From: Leptotrichia sp. oral taxon 221
Lineage (GTDB): Bacteria > Fusobacteriota > Fusobacteriia > Fusobacteriales > Leptotrichiaceae
Assembly (NCBI RefSeq): GCF_018128245.1
Contig: NZ_CP072378.1
Span: 1,974,191-2,038,190 of the forward strand
Length of the DNA stretch: 64,000 nucleotides
Direction of reading: 5' to 3'
In this document: piece by piece, positions 28,668 to 37,833 of the stretch
How the letters are laid out: every line of letters starts with the position of its first letter
Numbering within the stretch: position 1 is the stretch's first letter
The notes under the pieces: generated by a model
Database searches by the model: none
Seen by the model: the letters and a program-made list of their open reading frames with translations, nothing else
What the model was told of the DNA's origin: nothing
Made by a program: the position numbers and the translations under genes

Positions 28668-29654
28668 TTATTCTATACTTTCTACTGGAATTTCAAATAA
28701 ATCACTTATTGCTTCACTTGTTGTTATTCTCTTAATCGTTTCAGCAAACATTTTACTCGTTGTTAAAACTCTCAATTTATCAAATTGTTGATCTTCTGAC
28801 AATTCAATTGTATCTGTTATTACAACTTCTGTAAATGCTGAATTTTTTAATCTTTCAATTGCTGGACCTGAAAATACTGCGTGAGTCGCACATCCATAAA
28901 CTTCTGTCGCACCTTTGTCTATCAATGCTTGAGCTGCGTTACAAATTGTTCCAGCTGTGTCGATCATATCATCTATCAAAATTGCTTTCTTACCTTTTAC
29001 ATCTCCAATTATGTTCATAACTTCTGACACATTCGCTTTTGCCCTTCTTTTATCAATTATTGCAAGTGGTGTATGCAACCAATTTGCCAATCCTCTAGCT
29101 CTTTTTACTCCTCCAACATCAGGTGATACTACAACTGTATCTTCTGGACTGAATCCGTATTTTATGAAGTGTTTTGCTAAAATTGGCAATGCTTCCATAT
29201 GATCTACTGGAATATCGAAGAATCCTTGAATTTGTCTTGCGTGTAAATCCATTGTTATTACTCTTGTCGCTCCTGCTACTGTCAATAAGTTTGCCACTAA
29301 TTTTGATGTAATTGGCTCTCTGGGACTTGCTTTTCTATCTTGCCTTGCATATCCATAATAAGGAATTACTGCTGTTATTTCTCTTGCTGAAGCTCTTCTC
29401 AACGCATCAATAAATATCAATAATTCCATTAAACTTTCATTTACTGGTTTTGAAGTTGATTGAATAATAAATACTTTACAACCTCTAACACTTTCATTCG
29501 ATTTTACAAAAGTTTCTCCGTCTGCAAATTTTACTATCTGATTTGAAGATAAATCTATTTCAAGGTACTCTGCTATTTTTTTTGCTAATTCTTTACTCGA
29601 TGACCCCGCAAAAATTCTTATTTTTTCTTTATCTTCTTTACTCAAAGCTACCAT
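28668..29654 (-). CDS. prs: ribose-phosphate pyrophosphokinase (canonical copy)
   Basis: Makes PRPP from ribose-5-phosphate and ATP. The 328-residue protein keeps all active-site motifs: GYARQDRK, MDLHARQIQGFFDIPVDH, SPDVGGVKRARGLA and the PRPP loop IDDMIDTAGT. It overlaps the HAD phosphatase gene by 7 bp and follows the UbiA gene, so PRPP synthesis is physically coupled to the enzyme predicted to use PRPP for polyprenyl-phosphoribose formation. It may also be the housekeeping enzyme; the other copy at 16593 has altered key residues. Confidence 0.95.
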   Translation of the reverse strand: MVALSKEDKEKIRIFAGSSSKELAKKIAEYLEIDLSSNQIVKFADGETFVKSNESVRGCKVFIIQSTSKPVNESLMELLIFIDALRRASAREITAVIPYYGYARQDRKASPREPITSKLVANLLTVAGATRVITMDLHARQIQGFFDIPVDHMEALPILAKHFIKYGFSPEDTVVVSPDVGGVKRARGLANWLHTPLAIIDKRRAKANVSEVMNIIGDVKGKKAILIDDMIDTAGTICNAAQALIDKGATEVYGCATHAVFSGPAIERLKNSAFTEVVITDTIELSEDQQFDKLRVLTTSKMFAETIKRITTSEAISDLFEIPVESIE

Positions 29655-30226
29655 TTTATTTGTTCCTTTCCATCAGTCCATTTTTCTATTTTTTCTCCTT
29701 TTACAATCCAAGCATTTTTAGAAATCAAAAACATTGGCGTATCAGAATAATGATCTGAATAAAAATTTTCTATTTCTCCATTTGGAAATTTTTTTTTAAA
29801 TCTTTTTACTTTTTCTTTACCATAACAATTTAAACTATTAAATCTCCCAGTTTCTTTATTAACTTTAGTTGCAATTAAATTAATTCCTAACTTATTAATT
29901 ATTGGACTCAATAACCATTCAGGAGAAGCAGAGATAACTACATCTTCTTTATTTTTCTGATTTAAATACCACTGTTTGATTTTTTTTTCATTTCTTAACC
30001 AAAATTCTTCTATTTCTTTATCAATATTTTTTATTCCTTTTAAAAAAGAAAAAAATTTTTCTTTATACTTTTCTTTTGTTACTTTTTTTAAATGATATAA
30101 AATCATATAAAAAACTTGCTTAGGAAAGTATCTTATTAATGTGAAATCCTTTTTTATCGAAAATAAATAAAAATCTATCGTGCTATCTCCATCATAAATA
30201 GTCTTATCAAAATCATATACATTCAT
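29648..30226 (-). CDS. HAD-superfamily phosphatase, probably acting on polyprenyl-phosphoryl phosphoribose
   Basis: A 192-residue HAD-IB-type phosphatase. Motif I is YDFDKTIYDGDST at the N-terminus (nucleophile Asp in DFDKT), motif II is ISASPEWL, motif III the lysine in YGKEKV, and motif IV SDHYSDTP. Three bases separate its ATG side from the upstream UbiA gene stop. In several bacteria an HAD-IB protein accompanies or is fused to the phosphoribosyl-polyprenol synthase, and removal of the 5-phosphate is the next step after that enzyme. Substrate assignment is therefore contextual; enzyme class is secure. Confidence 0.8.
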   Translation of the reverse strand: MNVYDFDKTIYDGDSTIDFYLFSIKKDFTLIRYFPKQVFYMILYHLKKVTKEKYKEKFFSFLKGIKNIDKEIEEFWLRNEKKIKQWYLNQKNKEDVVISASPEWLLSPIINKLGINLIATKVNKETGRFNSLNCYGKEKVKRFKKKFPNGEIENFYSDHYSDTPMFLISKNAWIVKGEKIEKWTDGKEQIKW

Positions 30227-30229
30227 CGT

Positions 30230-31123
30230 TTATCCTCCTATAAATAAACTTCTATAAAAAAGTATTATTGTTGATAATATATATAATATAACTAAACCTA
30301 TCAATATTTTATCAGACATTAAAACCTCTACTGGATCTCCATCACTTTCTCCTAATTCAATAGCATAACTGTATCTTAAAAAAATAACAATAACTAAGGG
30401 AACTGTCCAAACAAAAATATCACTTCCAACTATTTCTGTTGTTCTCGGATCAACAGTCCACAAAGAATAAAAAACCAATGTTAATGCCATAAAAATATTC
30501 ATATTTTTATCTAAAAATTCATAAGAATATTTTTTTAGGACTTCTCTTGTATTTTTATCACTCTTTATTTCTAATTCTCCACGTCTTTTACCAAATCCCA
30601 TATAAAATGAGAACGTTATCACAATTAAATATAACCAATAAGAAATTGGAACATTTACAATTGCACCACCATATAAAACTCTCAAAAGAAATCCTGAAGA
30701 TAATAATACTAAATCTAAGACTGGCTTATTTTTCAATCCTAAACTATATAATAAATTTATCAAATAATACATAACTAGATATAACGTTGATATTGTAAGT
30801 AATTTATGATCATTTCCATAATAATGAAAACAAAAAGATACCACAAATAAAAATATTGAAAAAACTATCGCATTTCTTTTTGAAATTTGACCAGAAGCTA
30901 TTGGTCTTTTACACTTTTTAGGATGCTGTCTATCTTTTTCAGCATCCATAGTATCATTTATTATATAAATTGTCGAAGAAAGAAAAGAAAATGCTAAAAT
31001 TGCCAAAAATACCGACAATAATTTATTAAAATCTGTAATTCCTTTTGAAAAAAATAACGGTACCAAAATTAATCCATTTTTCAAATAATGTTTCGGACGC
31101 ATTAATTTTATATAATTTTTCAT
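30230..31123 (-). CDS. UbiA-family 5-phosphoribosyl-1-diphosphate:polyprenyl-phosphate phosphoribosyltransferase
   Basis: A 297-residue UbiA-fold membrane enzyme. Rather than a menaquinone or haem UbiA, it has the DPPR-synthase signature: RPKHYLKN at the N-terminus, IINDTMDAEKDRQHPKKCKRPIASG (Asp-rich metal site followed by RPIASG) read in pieces near residues 55-80, and a second DPRTTEIVG. Those match Rv3806c-type proteins that attach phosphoribose from PRPP to polyprenyl phosphate. I chose the ATG at 31123, overlapping the GT-C stop by 4 bp, with GAAGGAG upstream. A gene for PRPP synthetase and one for an HAD phosphatase follow at once. Confidence 0.85.
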   Translation of the reverse strand: MKNYIKLMRPKHYLKNGLILVPLFFSKGITDFNKLLSVFLAILAFSFLSSTIYIINDTMDAEKDRQHPKKCKRPIASGQISKRNAIVFSIFLFVVSFCFHYYGNDHKLLTISTLYLVMYYLINLLYSLGLKNKPVLDLVLLSSGFLLRVLYGGAIVNVPISYWLYLIVITFSFYMGFGKRRGELEIKSDKNTREVLKKYSYEFLDKNMNIFMALTLVFYSLWTVDPRTTEIVGSDIFVWTVPLVIVIFLRYSYAIELGESDGDPVEVLMSDKILIGLVILYILSTIILFYRSLFIGG

Positions 31124-33315
31124 TCTATATTTTCTCCTTCTACTAACAATAAATTCTTTCCTTTTCTTAATCCTATTAAAATAATTATAATTCCAAGAGG
31201 TATCAACCATAAAGTATATTTCCAACTGGCTGGAAAATATTTTATTTCTAATGTTGCTTTATCTAATCCTTTTGGAACATTATCAAGCTTTATCAATCCC
31301 TTTTCGTTTGAAACGTTAATCTTTTTACCATTTATATAAGCTCTGTAACCTCTCCAATAAACTTTACTCATTATGATGTATCCATTTTGGGTTGATGAAA
31401 TCAAATATTTTTCTTTATTAGCTTTATCTTCTAATAAATTATTTGCTTTTATTCCTTCTGATAAATAAGAAATATTTCCTACTGTATTTGATTTATCTTT
31501 AACAAAATATATTGCATTGGGATTTTGTACATTTCTAGTTGAATATCCACAACCTTGAATTTTATTTTTCATATCATCATTCAATTGATCCTTAAATATT
31601 GCTATTGAACCAATATTTAATAAATCAAAATAACAAACATTACTATATTTATTTGATAATGCATTTACTGTTGATTCTTGATTAAAAATATGGTGTGCTG
31701 ATTCTGGATATCCTAATAACTCCATAATTTTCTTATTTCCAACAGGAGAGTATCCATTTATAGTTTTCATGTTAAAATATAGAAATTGACCGTAATGTAA
31801 ATCTTCCAAATTTTCCACAGGAGTCTTCCCATTCGTCAAAGATAATAAATACCCATTTTTTTGAAAACTATTTTCCAAATTAATATTAGGAGTTACTCCA
31901 TCTAGTGGCAAAATTCCATTTGTAGATTCTTGAATAAATAATATTAAAAACAACATGAATATTGTATACACTATAGAAGAAACTAATTTAAATTTACCTT
32001 CTTTCCAAACAGTATAAATATAAAATATAGTTAAGATAAGAAATACTAAATTAACTTGAAACATTTTAGCAAAATGTTCCTCGACTACAAAAAAAGACAA
32101 AAAAGCAGACACACATAAAGTCCCAATAAATATTTTAAATCTATATTTAGTAATTTTTAAATCATTTATACTTAAACTATACATCGAAAATATTATCAAT
32201 ATTTCACTGAAATAAGGTAAAAATCTAAACTGCCAACGAAGCGGTCCTAATTGAGTTGGAAGTTGAGAAGACATGAAAAATAATAGAATTAATATTCCTA
32301 AAAATTTTACATTTTCCCCTTTAAATATTTTTTTTATATCTTTAATAAAACAAATTAAAATCAATATATATATTGATGAGTATGCAATAGGAATTTTTAT
32401 TATCGAATAGCCACCAAATTTATTTATAAATGTATAGTAATTTGGGATAAATGTCATTAAAATAGAATTAAAACTAGGAGTTAAAAAATTACCATAATTC
32501 CCAAATCCATTAGGACGATCAATCAATTTTGAAGAAATAACATATTCTGAATAAATATTAATTCCTATCAAAAATATTCCCAAATGTATAAATAATAATA
32601 TCATTATTTTTTTATATTCTCTTTTAAAAAATAATTCTATTAAGTATACCGTTATTACAAAACCATATGATATTACTGAATGTGGCCATCCAGAAGCTAA
32701 TATACATAATACAGATATTACATTAAGAACCAAATACTTTATTTCAAATTTTTTTCTTAACAAAAAAATACTTGCTAATGCAGCAACAAACCAAACTTGA
32801 CCGGCTGCGCTATTCCACCAAGAAGCTAAATAAAAGTATAAAAAAATAGGATTTATACAAAATAAAAAAGCTACTACTACTTTATTTTTTATATTTAAAG
32901 CTTCTGATATTTTCTGTGCAAAAAATGCCATTAATACAAAATTAACAAATGCTACTAGTCTCGATATAGTTAAGAATGATTCTATTTTAACTGACAAAAT
33001 AGATAAAATAATATTTTGTGGCAAAAAAATCCCTCTATCTATATCAATCATCATATTTTGACCAATAAATGTATTTTTTATTATCAAAGGTATTTCCTTA
33101 TTTAACCACATTCGTCCCACCGCACGATAATACGGTAAATAGGAATTCTGTGCATCATCATAAAAAAAGAAACTTTTATCTGATAACGTACACACGAGAA
33201 CTATAAATAACGCTATTATTAATGAGTATAATAAATTTATTCCATTTCGTTTCCAAAAACTTTGTTTTGAAAAATTTTCTTGTTTAACTTTCATCATAAT
33301 AGTTTCATTAGTCAT
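31120..33315 (-). CDS. large polytopic membrane protein, YfhO/GT-C glycosyltransferase-like
   Basis: A 731-residue membrane protein with about 12-14 hydrophobic helices and a soluble C-terminal domain (residues ~480-690) ending in one more helix. The first loop contains FFYDDAQNSYLPYYRAVGR, resembling the acidic extracytoplasmic loop of GT-C glycosyltransferases, and the C-terminal MSKVYWRGYRAYINGKKI resembles the YfhO family. I used the ATG at 33315 (GGGGGA four bases upstream); it overlaps the galactofuranosyltransferase gene by 8 bp. It is a candidate to use the polyprenyl-phosphate pentose made by the next gene's product. Acceptor and donor are inferences. Confidence 0.7.
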   Translation of the reverse strand: MTNETIMMKVKQENFSKQSFWKRNGINLLYSLIIALFIVLVCTLSDKSFFFYDDAQNSYLPYYRAVGRMWLNKEIPLIIKNTFIGQNMMIDIDRGIFLPQNIILSILSVKIESFLTISRLVAFVNFVLMAFFAQKISEALNIKNKVVVAFLFCINPIFLYFYLASWWNSAAGQVWFVAALASIFLLRKKFEIKYLVLNVISVLCILASGWPHSVISYGFVITVYLIELFFKREYKKIMILLFIHLGIFLIGINIYSEYVISSKLIDRPNGFGNYGNFLTPSFNSILMTFIPNYYTFINKFGGYSIIKIPIAYSSIYILILICFIKDIKKIFKGENVKFLGILILLFFMSSQLPTQLGPLRWQFRFLPYFSEILIIFSMYSLSINDLKITKYRFKIFIGTLCVSAFLSFFVVEEHFAKMFQVNLVFLILTIFYIYTVWKEGKFKLVSSIVYTIFMLFLILFIQESTNGILPLDGVTPNINLENSFQKNGYLLSLTNGKTPVENLEDLHYGQFLYFNMKTINGYSPVGNKKIMELLGYPESAHHIFNQESTVNALSNKYSNVCYFDLLNIGSIAIFKDQLNDDMKNKIQGCGYSTRNVQNPNAIYFVKDKSNTVGNISYLSEGIKANNLLEDKANKEKYLISSTQNGYIIMSKVYWRGYRAYINGKKINVSNEKGLIKLDNVPKGLDKATLEIKYFPASWKYTLWLIPLGIIIILIGLRKGKNLLLVEGENIE

Positions 33316-35104
33316 TATTGTCCCCCGTTCTATTAAATTGTTTTTTCCAAAATTCTTCACTTGTAAATTCATTGTATGTTGCTCTGTAATCTTTTCTTAA
33401 TTTTCTATATTTAAGAGTTAATATTGTAATTGCCTTTAAATATCTAAATACACATTTAAAGAAAGTTCTCTTACTATGAGCCACTACATATCCTTTTTTA
33501 GTAGGTTGATGAATATAAAGTACTTTAGGATATCTATAAACTTCTTTCAATATACCACCAAATGATTTATTTTGTGCAACTATTCCTTTCTTAAAGAAAA
33601 TTTTAGGTAAAAGATGCCCATTCAATGTTATTCTTATTAAGAAATTTTTTAGTTTATCTTTAGGACCATTTGTCCCTTCTTCTCCTGTTACACTTGGATA
33701 CTGTTTAGCTTGTGATATGACTTCAAAAGGAACATCTATTACTTTCTCTTTATTGACTAAACTTAAAATTTCTGGTCTTCTTTTCATCATATCTACATTA
33801 TTTCTCCAGAAACTACTTCCTTTATTAACATCTTCTATTGCACAAACTGAAGCCAATGCTGTTTCATACTGATAAGTTAATAATTGTCTTAAAAGCATTC
33901 TAGCTGTTATTTTTAATGTAGGTATTAATCCATTATTAGGAACTAATCCATGAAAGTATTGCATAATATGATTTCTTGTATCTAAATAAAATGGTAATGG
34001 ACCATTTTTTAATGCAAAATCTTCTTGCCAAGAAGAAATACCGTTCATTGTAATTATTTTAAATTTATGAACTAATCCAAATCCTATATCATCTCCTCTT
34101 ACAAAGTATGGAAATGCATAATGTTTTACTTTATTTATAGGAAATGCAAAAAACCACCATCCAGCATAATCTATCGGTACTTCTTGTTCATTAATAAGTA
34201 AATCAACAACATGCCTCAAATCAAGTCCCAATTTGTTTGGTCTACAAATACCATCAAATCTAGCTCCATTTTCAAATTGTCTAAATGGCTCAATTTCCCT
34301 CAACATTGCTCCACCTATACATAGTTCTGGATCTTTAGCATATTCTAAAACATTAATTGTTCTTTTTAATCCTTCTACTTCACACGAAGCATCATCATCC
34401 ATAAATAAGCAATGAGTGAATTCACCTCTTTCTTTTAATTCCATTAATCCTCGAGTAAATCCACCAGATCCTCCTAAATTTTCATTTGGAACTATTGTTA
34501 TTCCTTCAGTTTGTGGTAAATTTTTACTATTATCTACTACGAAAATTGATACTTTATTTATAAAATCCTTATCTGTTAATAATTCTCTTTTTAATCTTGC
34601 CATTGCTGGAAGAACATATTGTTGTCTATTAAAATGTGTTATAGAAATTCCTAATGATATCTTATTTTTTATTTCCGTATTTGTAAAATATGAAAAATCA
34701 TATATTTCACTTTCATCAGATGCCTCTATAACAAATGCTAACATTCCATCTTCTAAGTCATCCCAAAAATCCAATGCTATATTTTTTTCTTCTATACTTT
34801 TACTTTCTAAATAATCTTCTTTTAAAATTTTCATACCATAATGTAATCGATGTAATATCCATGAGATTTTTATTTTCCCTTTATATTTTATATTAAAATT
34901 CAGATCTTCTATACAAGTATATTTTTTCCACTTCCCTATACTAACACTATTAAAATACGTGTCTGTGTGAACTTTTCCATTTTTTTCTAAATATATAATT
35001 GAATCACTCATGTTTATGATTGCAAAATTATTTAACCTAAAATATAAATCTTTTTCTGTACACATTCCTATTTTAGGAAATACACTTCTTTGTAACTTAT
35101 TCAT
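33308..35104 (-). CDS. GlfT2-like galactofuranosyltransferase (GT2)
   Basis: A 598-residue cytoplasmic-face glycosyltransferase resembling the mycobacterial galactofuran polymerase GlfT2. It has an N-terminal beta-rich domain (about 1-150), then a GT-A domain: ENLGGSGGFTRG, the metal motif FMDDDASCE, AGWWFFAFPI, FVRGDDIGFGL and a downstream WQEDF where GlfT2 has the catalytic Trp-His-Glu type segment, then a helical C-terminal part. The start at 35104 has GAAGGAG upstream. It lies directly after glf, which makes its donor UDP-galactofuranose. Polymerase versus single-sugar transferase cannot be told. Confidence 0.87.
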   Translation of the reverse strand: MNKLQRSVFPKIGMCTEKDLYFRLNNFAIINMSDSIIYLEKNGKVHTDTYFNSVSIGKWKKYTCIEDLNFNIKYKGKIKISWILHRLHYGMKILKEDYLESKSIEEKNIALDFWDDLEDGMLAFVIEASDESEIYDFSYFTNTEIKNKISLGISITHFNRQQYVLPAMARLKRELLTDKDFINKVSIFVVDNSKNLPQTEGITIVPNENLGGSGGFTRGLMELKERGEFTHCLFMDDDASCEVEGLKRTINVLEYAKDPELCIGGAMLREIEPFRQFENGARFDGICRPNKLGLDLRHVVDLLINEQEVPIDYAGWWFFAFPINKVKHYAFPYFVRGDDIGFGLVHKFKIITMNGISSWQEDFALKNGPLPFYLDTRNHIMQYFHGLVPNNGLIPTLKITARMLLRQLLTYQYETALASVCAIEDVNKGSSFWRNNVDMMKRRPEILSLVNKEKVIDVPFEVISQAKQYPSVTGEEGTNGPKDKLKNFLIRITLNGHLLPKIFFKKGIVAQNKSFGGILKEVYRYPKVLYIHQPTKKGYVVAHSKRTFFKCVFRYLKAITILTLKYRKLRKDYRATYNEFTSEEFWKKQFNRTGDNND

Positions 35105-35147
35105 AAAATTTTCTCCTTCAATTAATCGCATTAACTTTTATTTATTT

Positions 35148-36251
35148 TTATTTATTAAATTCTTCTTCCACCACTTCCAAAGCAACTTCAAACACATGGT
35201 GCATATCATAATATTTATAATTAGCTAATCTTCCACCAAATATTACATTTTTTTCTTGTTTTGCTAATTCTTGATATTTTTTAAATATTTCAGCATTTTT
35301 ATCGTTATTTACTGGGTAATAAGGTTCATCTCCTTGTTTCCATTCTGCTGGATATTCTCTAGTTATAACCGTTTTTGGTTGTTTTCCAAATTCAAAGTGC
35401 TTGTGTTCTATTATTCTTGTATAAGGTACTTCTCTTTCGTTATAATTTACTACTGCATTCCCTTGGTGATTTTCTTCATCTAATGTTTCGTGTTCAAATC
35501 TTAAACTTCTATATTCTAAAACACCAAATTTATAATCAAAATATTGATCTATCATACCTGTAAACACTACTTTATCAGCTTTAGACAATAATTCTTCTTT
35601 TTTTTCAAAGAAATCAACATTCAATTCTACATCAATTCCTTCTAACAACTTATCAAAGATTACATTATAACCACCTTCAGGAATTCCTTGATACTTATCA
35701 TTAAAATAATTATTATCATAAGTATATCTTACTGGTAATCTTTTAATAATAAATGCTGGTAATTCTGTTGTACTTCTTCCCCATTGTTTTTCAGTATAAC
35801 CTTTTATCAATTTTTCATAAATATCTTTTCCTACCAAAGAAATTGCTTGTTCTTCTAAGTTTTTAGGTTCTGTAATTCCAGATTCTTTTATTTGCTCATC
35901 AATTTTAGCTTTAGCTTCTGATGGAGTCACAACTCCCCATAATTTATTAAAAGTATTCATATTAAATGGTAAATTGTATATTTCACCTTTATAATTTGCT
36001 ATTGGTGAATTTATATAATTATTAAATGTACAAAATTGATTTACATAATCCCACACTTTTTTGTTACTTGTATGAAAAATATGTGCTCCATATTTGTGAA
36101 CATTTATTCCTTCAATATTTTCACAATACATATTTCCACCAACATGATCTCTTTTGTCAATCACTAAAACTTTTTTCCCTCTCTTATTTGCTTCATAAGC
36201 AAAAGTTGCTCCAAAAGGCCCTGCTCCTACTACTAAATAATCATATCTCAT
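35148..36251 (-). CDS. glf: UDP-galactopyranose mutase
   Basis: A flavoprotein that converts UDP-galactopyranose to UDP-galactofuranose. At 367 residues it is of normal size. It starts MRYDYLVVGAGPFGATFAYEA (FAD-binding), then HVGGNMYCE, INVHKYGAHIFHTSNKKVW, GYTEKQWGR, YTRIIEHKHFEF and near the end GGRLANYKYYDMHHV, all classic Glf motifs. Together with galE upstream in metabolism and the GlfT2-like enzyme downstream, it makes a galactofuranose-containing polymer near certain. A small hairpin lies just upstream in the wzt-glf gap. Confidence 0.97.
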   Translation of the reverse strand: MRYDYLVVGAGPFGATFAYEANKRGKKVLVIDKRDHVGGNMYCENIEGINVHKYGAHIFHTSNKKVWDYVNQFCTFNNYINSPIANYKGEIYNLPFNMNTFNKLWGVVTPSEAKAKIDEQIKESGITEPKNLEEQAISLVGKDIYEKLIKGYTEKQWGRSTTELPAFIIKRLPVRYTYDNNYFNDKYQGIPEGGYNVIFDKLLEGIDVELNVDFFEKKEELLSKADKVVFTGMIDQYFDYKFGVLEYRSLRFEHETLDEENHQGNAVVNYNEREVPYTRIIEHKHFEFGKQPKTVITREYPAEWKQGDEPYYPVNNDKNAEIFKKYQELAKQEKNVIFGGRLANYKYYDMHHVFEVALEVVEEEFNK

Positions 36252-36266
36252 CTCTACTTAAATTTC

Positions 36267-36281
36267 GTAGTTGAAAACTAC
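36267..36281. other. small hairpin in the wzt-glf intergenic gap
   Basis: GTAGTT / AACTAC with a three-base loop, about 16 bp upstream of the glf ATG. Could influence message stability or translation of glf; no T run, so not a terminator. Confidence 0.3.
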
Positions 36282-36329
36282 CACTACTACTTTTTCTCCT
36301 TTCTTAATTTTTATTTTATTATTTTTTAT

Positions 36330-37058
36330 CTAACTATTTTTATATGCCTCACAAACCTTCTCTGTATCTCCAACCATCTTTAATTTCCCTTTTTCTAGCC
36401 AAACAACTCTATCGCATAATTCCTCTACTTGTTCAATCGAATGTGATACAAACAATATACTCGTACCTTTGGACATCATTTCCTTTATTTTTTGTTCACA
36501 CTTTTCTTGAAAGTGAAAATCTCCTACTGCAAGAATTTCATCAGCTATTAATATATCTGGTCTAACTACTGTTGCTATTGCGAATCCTAACCTTGCATAC
36601 ATTCCTGAAGAAAAATTCTTTAATGGCGTATCCAAAAATTCTCCTAATTCTGAAAATTCCACTATTTCATCAAATTTTTCTTCCATGAATTTTTTATCAT
36701 ATCCTAACACAGCACCATTTAAGAATATATTTTCTCTTGCTGTTAATTCTGGATCAAATCCTGCTCCTAATTCTATTAAAGGTGCCACTTTCCCTGTGAC
36801 TTCTACACTTCCTATAGTTGGTTCCAGTACTCCCGCTACTACTTTCAATATCGTACTTTTCCCAGAACCATTAAAACCAACTATTCCTAATATTTCTCCC
36901 TTTTTTAAAGAAAAAGAAACATCTCTTAACGCCCAAAATTCTTTAAAAAATAGCTGCCGTTTTATTAATTTTATTATGTATTCTTTAAAAGAGTGAATTA
37001 TTTCTGAACTCATGTTAAACCTCATAGAAACGTTCTTCACTTTTACTATTTCTTCCAC
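36330..37058 (-). CDS. polysaccharide ABC exporter ATPase (Wzt/RfbE type)
   Basis: ATP-hydrolysing subunit of a polysaccharide or teichoic-acid-type exporter. Walker A is VGFNGSGKST, signature motif FSSGMYARLGFAIA, Walker B DILIADEILAVGD, all typical for the Wzt/TagH/RfbE subgroup. At 242 residues it has no C-terminal carbohydrate-recognition extension, so export would not depend on a specific end-capping sugar as with O8/O9a Wzt. GTG start with AGGAGG six bases upstream. It follows the permease gene by 10 bp; mycobacterial galactan export uses a similar pair (Rv3781/Rv3783). Confidence 0.93.
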   Translation of the reverse strand: MEEIVKVKNVSMRFNMSSEIIHSFKEYIIKLIKRQLFFKEFWALRDVSFSLKKGEILGIVGFNGSGKSTILKVVAGVLEPTIGSVEVTGKVAPLIELGAGFDPELTARENIFLNGAVLGYDKKFMEEKFDEIVEFSELGEFLDTPLKNFSSGMYARLGFAIATVVRPDILIADEILAVGDFHFQEKCEQKIKEMMSKGTSILFVSHSIEQVEELCDRVVWLEKGKLKMVGDTEKVCEAYKNS

Positions 37059-37068
37059 TATATTCCTC

Positions 37069-37833
37069 CTATATATGAAGTATAAATTTCTTTTTATTCA
37101 TATTAAACGTCACTACTCCAATAAAAAGTGCGATGATAATAATAAATATACAATTTAGATGCTCATCTAATGTCGGCATTTTCCCATAATATACCATATC
37201 TCTAAATAAATCAACAAAATAAACCATTGGATTTAAATCTATTAAAAACATATATTCTTTCGGAACTATTTCTTTTGGATAAAATAATGGCGTTAAATAA
37301 CTTATAGCTGTTAAGAGAACTCCGTATAAATGAAACATATCTCTAAAATAGACAGCTACAGATGCTAATAATAGCCCTACTCCAAGGCAAAAGAAAAGAA
37401 CATATATCACTGGTATTATTGAAAATAATACTGAGGTTTTTATAGGTGCTTTTGTTATAATTATTACTAAAATCAGTCCTGGTAATGATAATACAAAATT
37501 GACACAACTTGACAATACTTTAGCTATTGGGAAAATGTGTTTAGGAACATATACTTTTTTTATTAAAGAGGCATTTTCCAATATTGATCCCATTGCAGTA
37601 CCAGTTGCTTCTGAATAAAAATTGAATATCAACTGACCTGTCAATAAATATACAGGGAAATTTGCAATTGCAAATTTAAAGAAACTCGAAAACACCATCG
37701 CCATAATTAGCATTGTCAAAAAAGGATTTAACATACTCCATAGTATTCCTAGTACAGATCTCCTATATTTTTTCTTTATATCTCTTTTTACTAGCTCTAT
37801 TAAAAGTGCTCTATATTCAAATATTTCCTTCAT
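37069..37833 (-). CDS. polysaccharide ABC exporter permease (Wzm/RfbD type)
   Basis: Membrane subunit of the exporter, 254 residues with six hydrophobic helices of the ABC2 type. Family motifs: the N-terminal amphipathic ELVKRDIKKKYRRSVLGILW, NPFLTMLIMAMVFSSFFK, and ITPLFYPKEIVP-like YLTPLFYPKEIVP, with DLNPMVYFVDLFRD near the C-terminus. The ATG lies inside the DUF4422 gene end (17-bp overlap), so translation is coupled. It should move an undecaprenyl-linked glycan made by the neighbouring transferases across the inner membrane. Confidence 0.93.
   Translation of the reverse strand: MKEIFEYRALLIELVKRDIKKKYRRSVLGILWSMLNPFLTMLIMAMVFSSFFKFAIANFPVYLLTGQLIFNFYSEATGTAMGSILENASLIKKVYVPKHIFPIAKVLSSCVNFVLSLPGLILVIIITKAPIKTSVLFSIIPVIYVLFFCLGVGLLLASVAVYFRDMFHLYGVLLTAISYLTPLFYPKEIVPKEYMFLIDLNPMVYFVDLFRDMVYYGKMPTLDEHLNCIFIIIIALFIGVVTFNMNKKKFILHI

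Noticed and set aside
30230-31123. Menaquinone- or haem-type UbiA prenyltransferase
   Set aside because: The Asp-rich motif is followed by RPIASG as in DPPR synthases, and neighbours are PRPP and galactofuranose genes, not quinone or haem genes.
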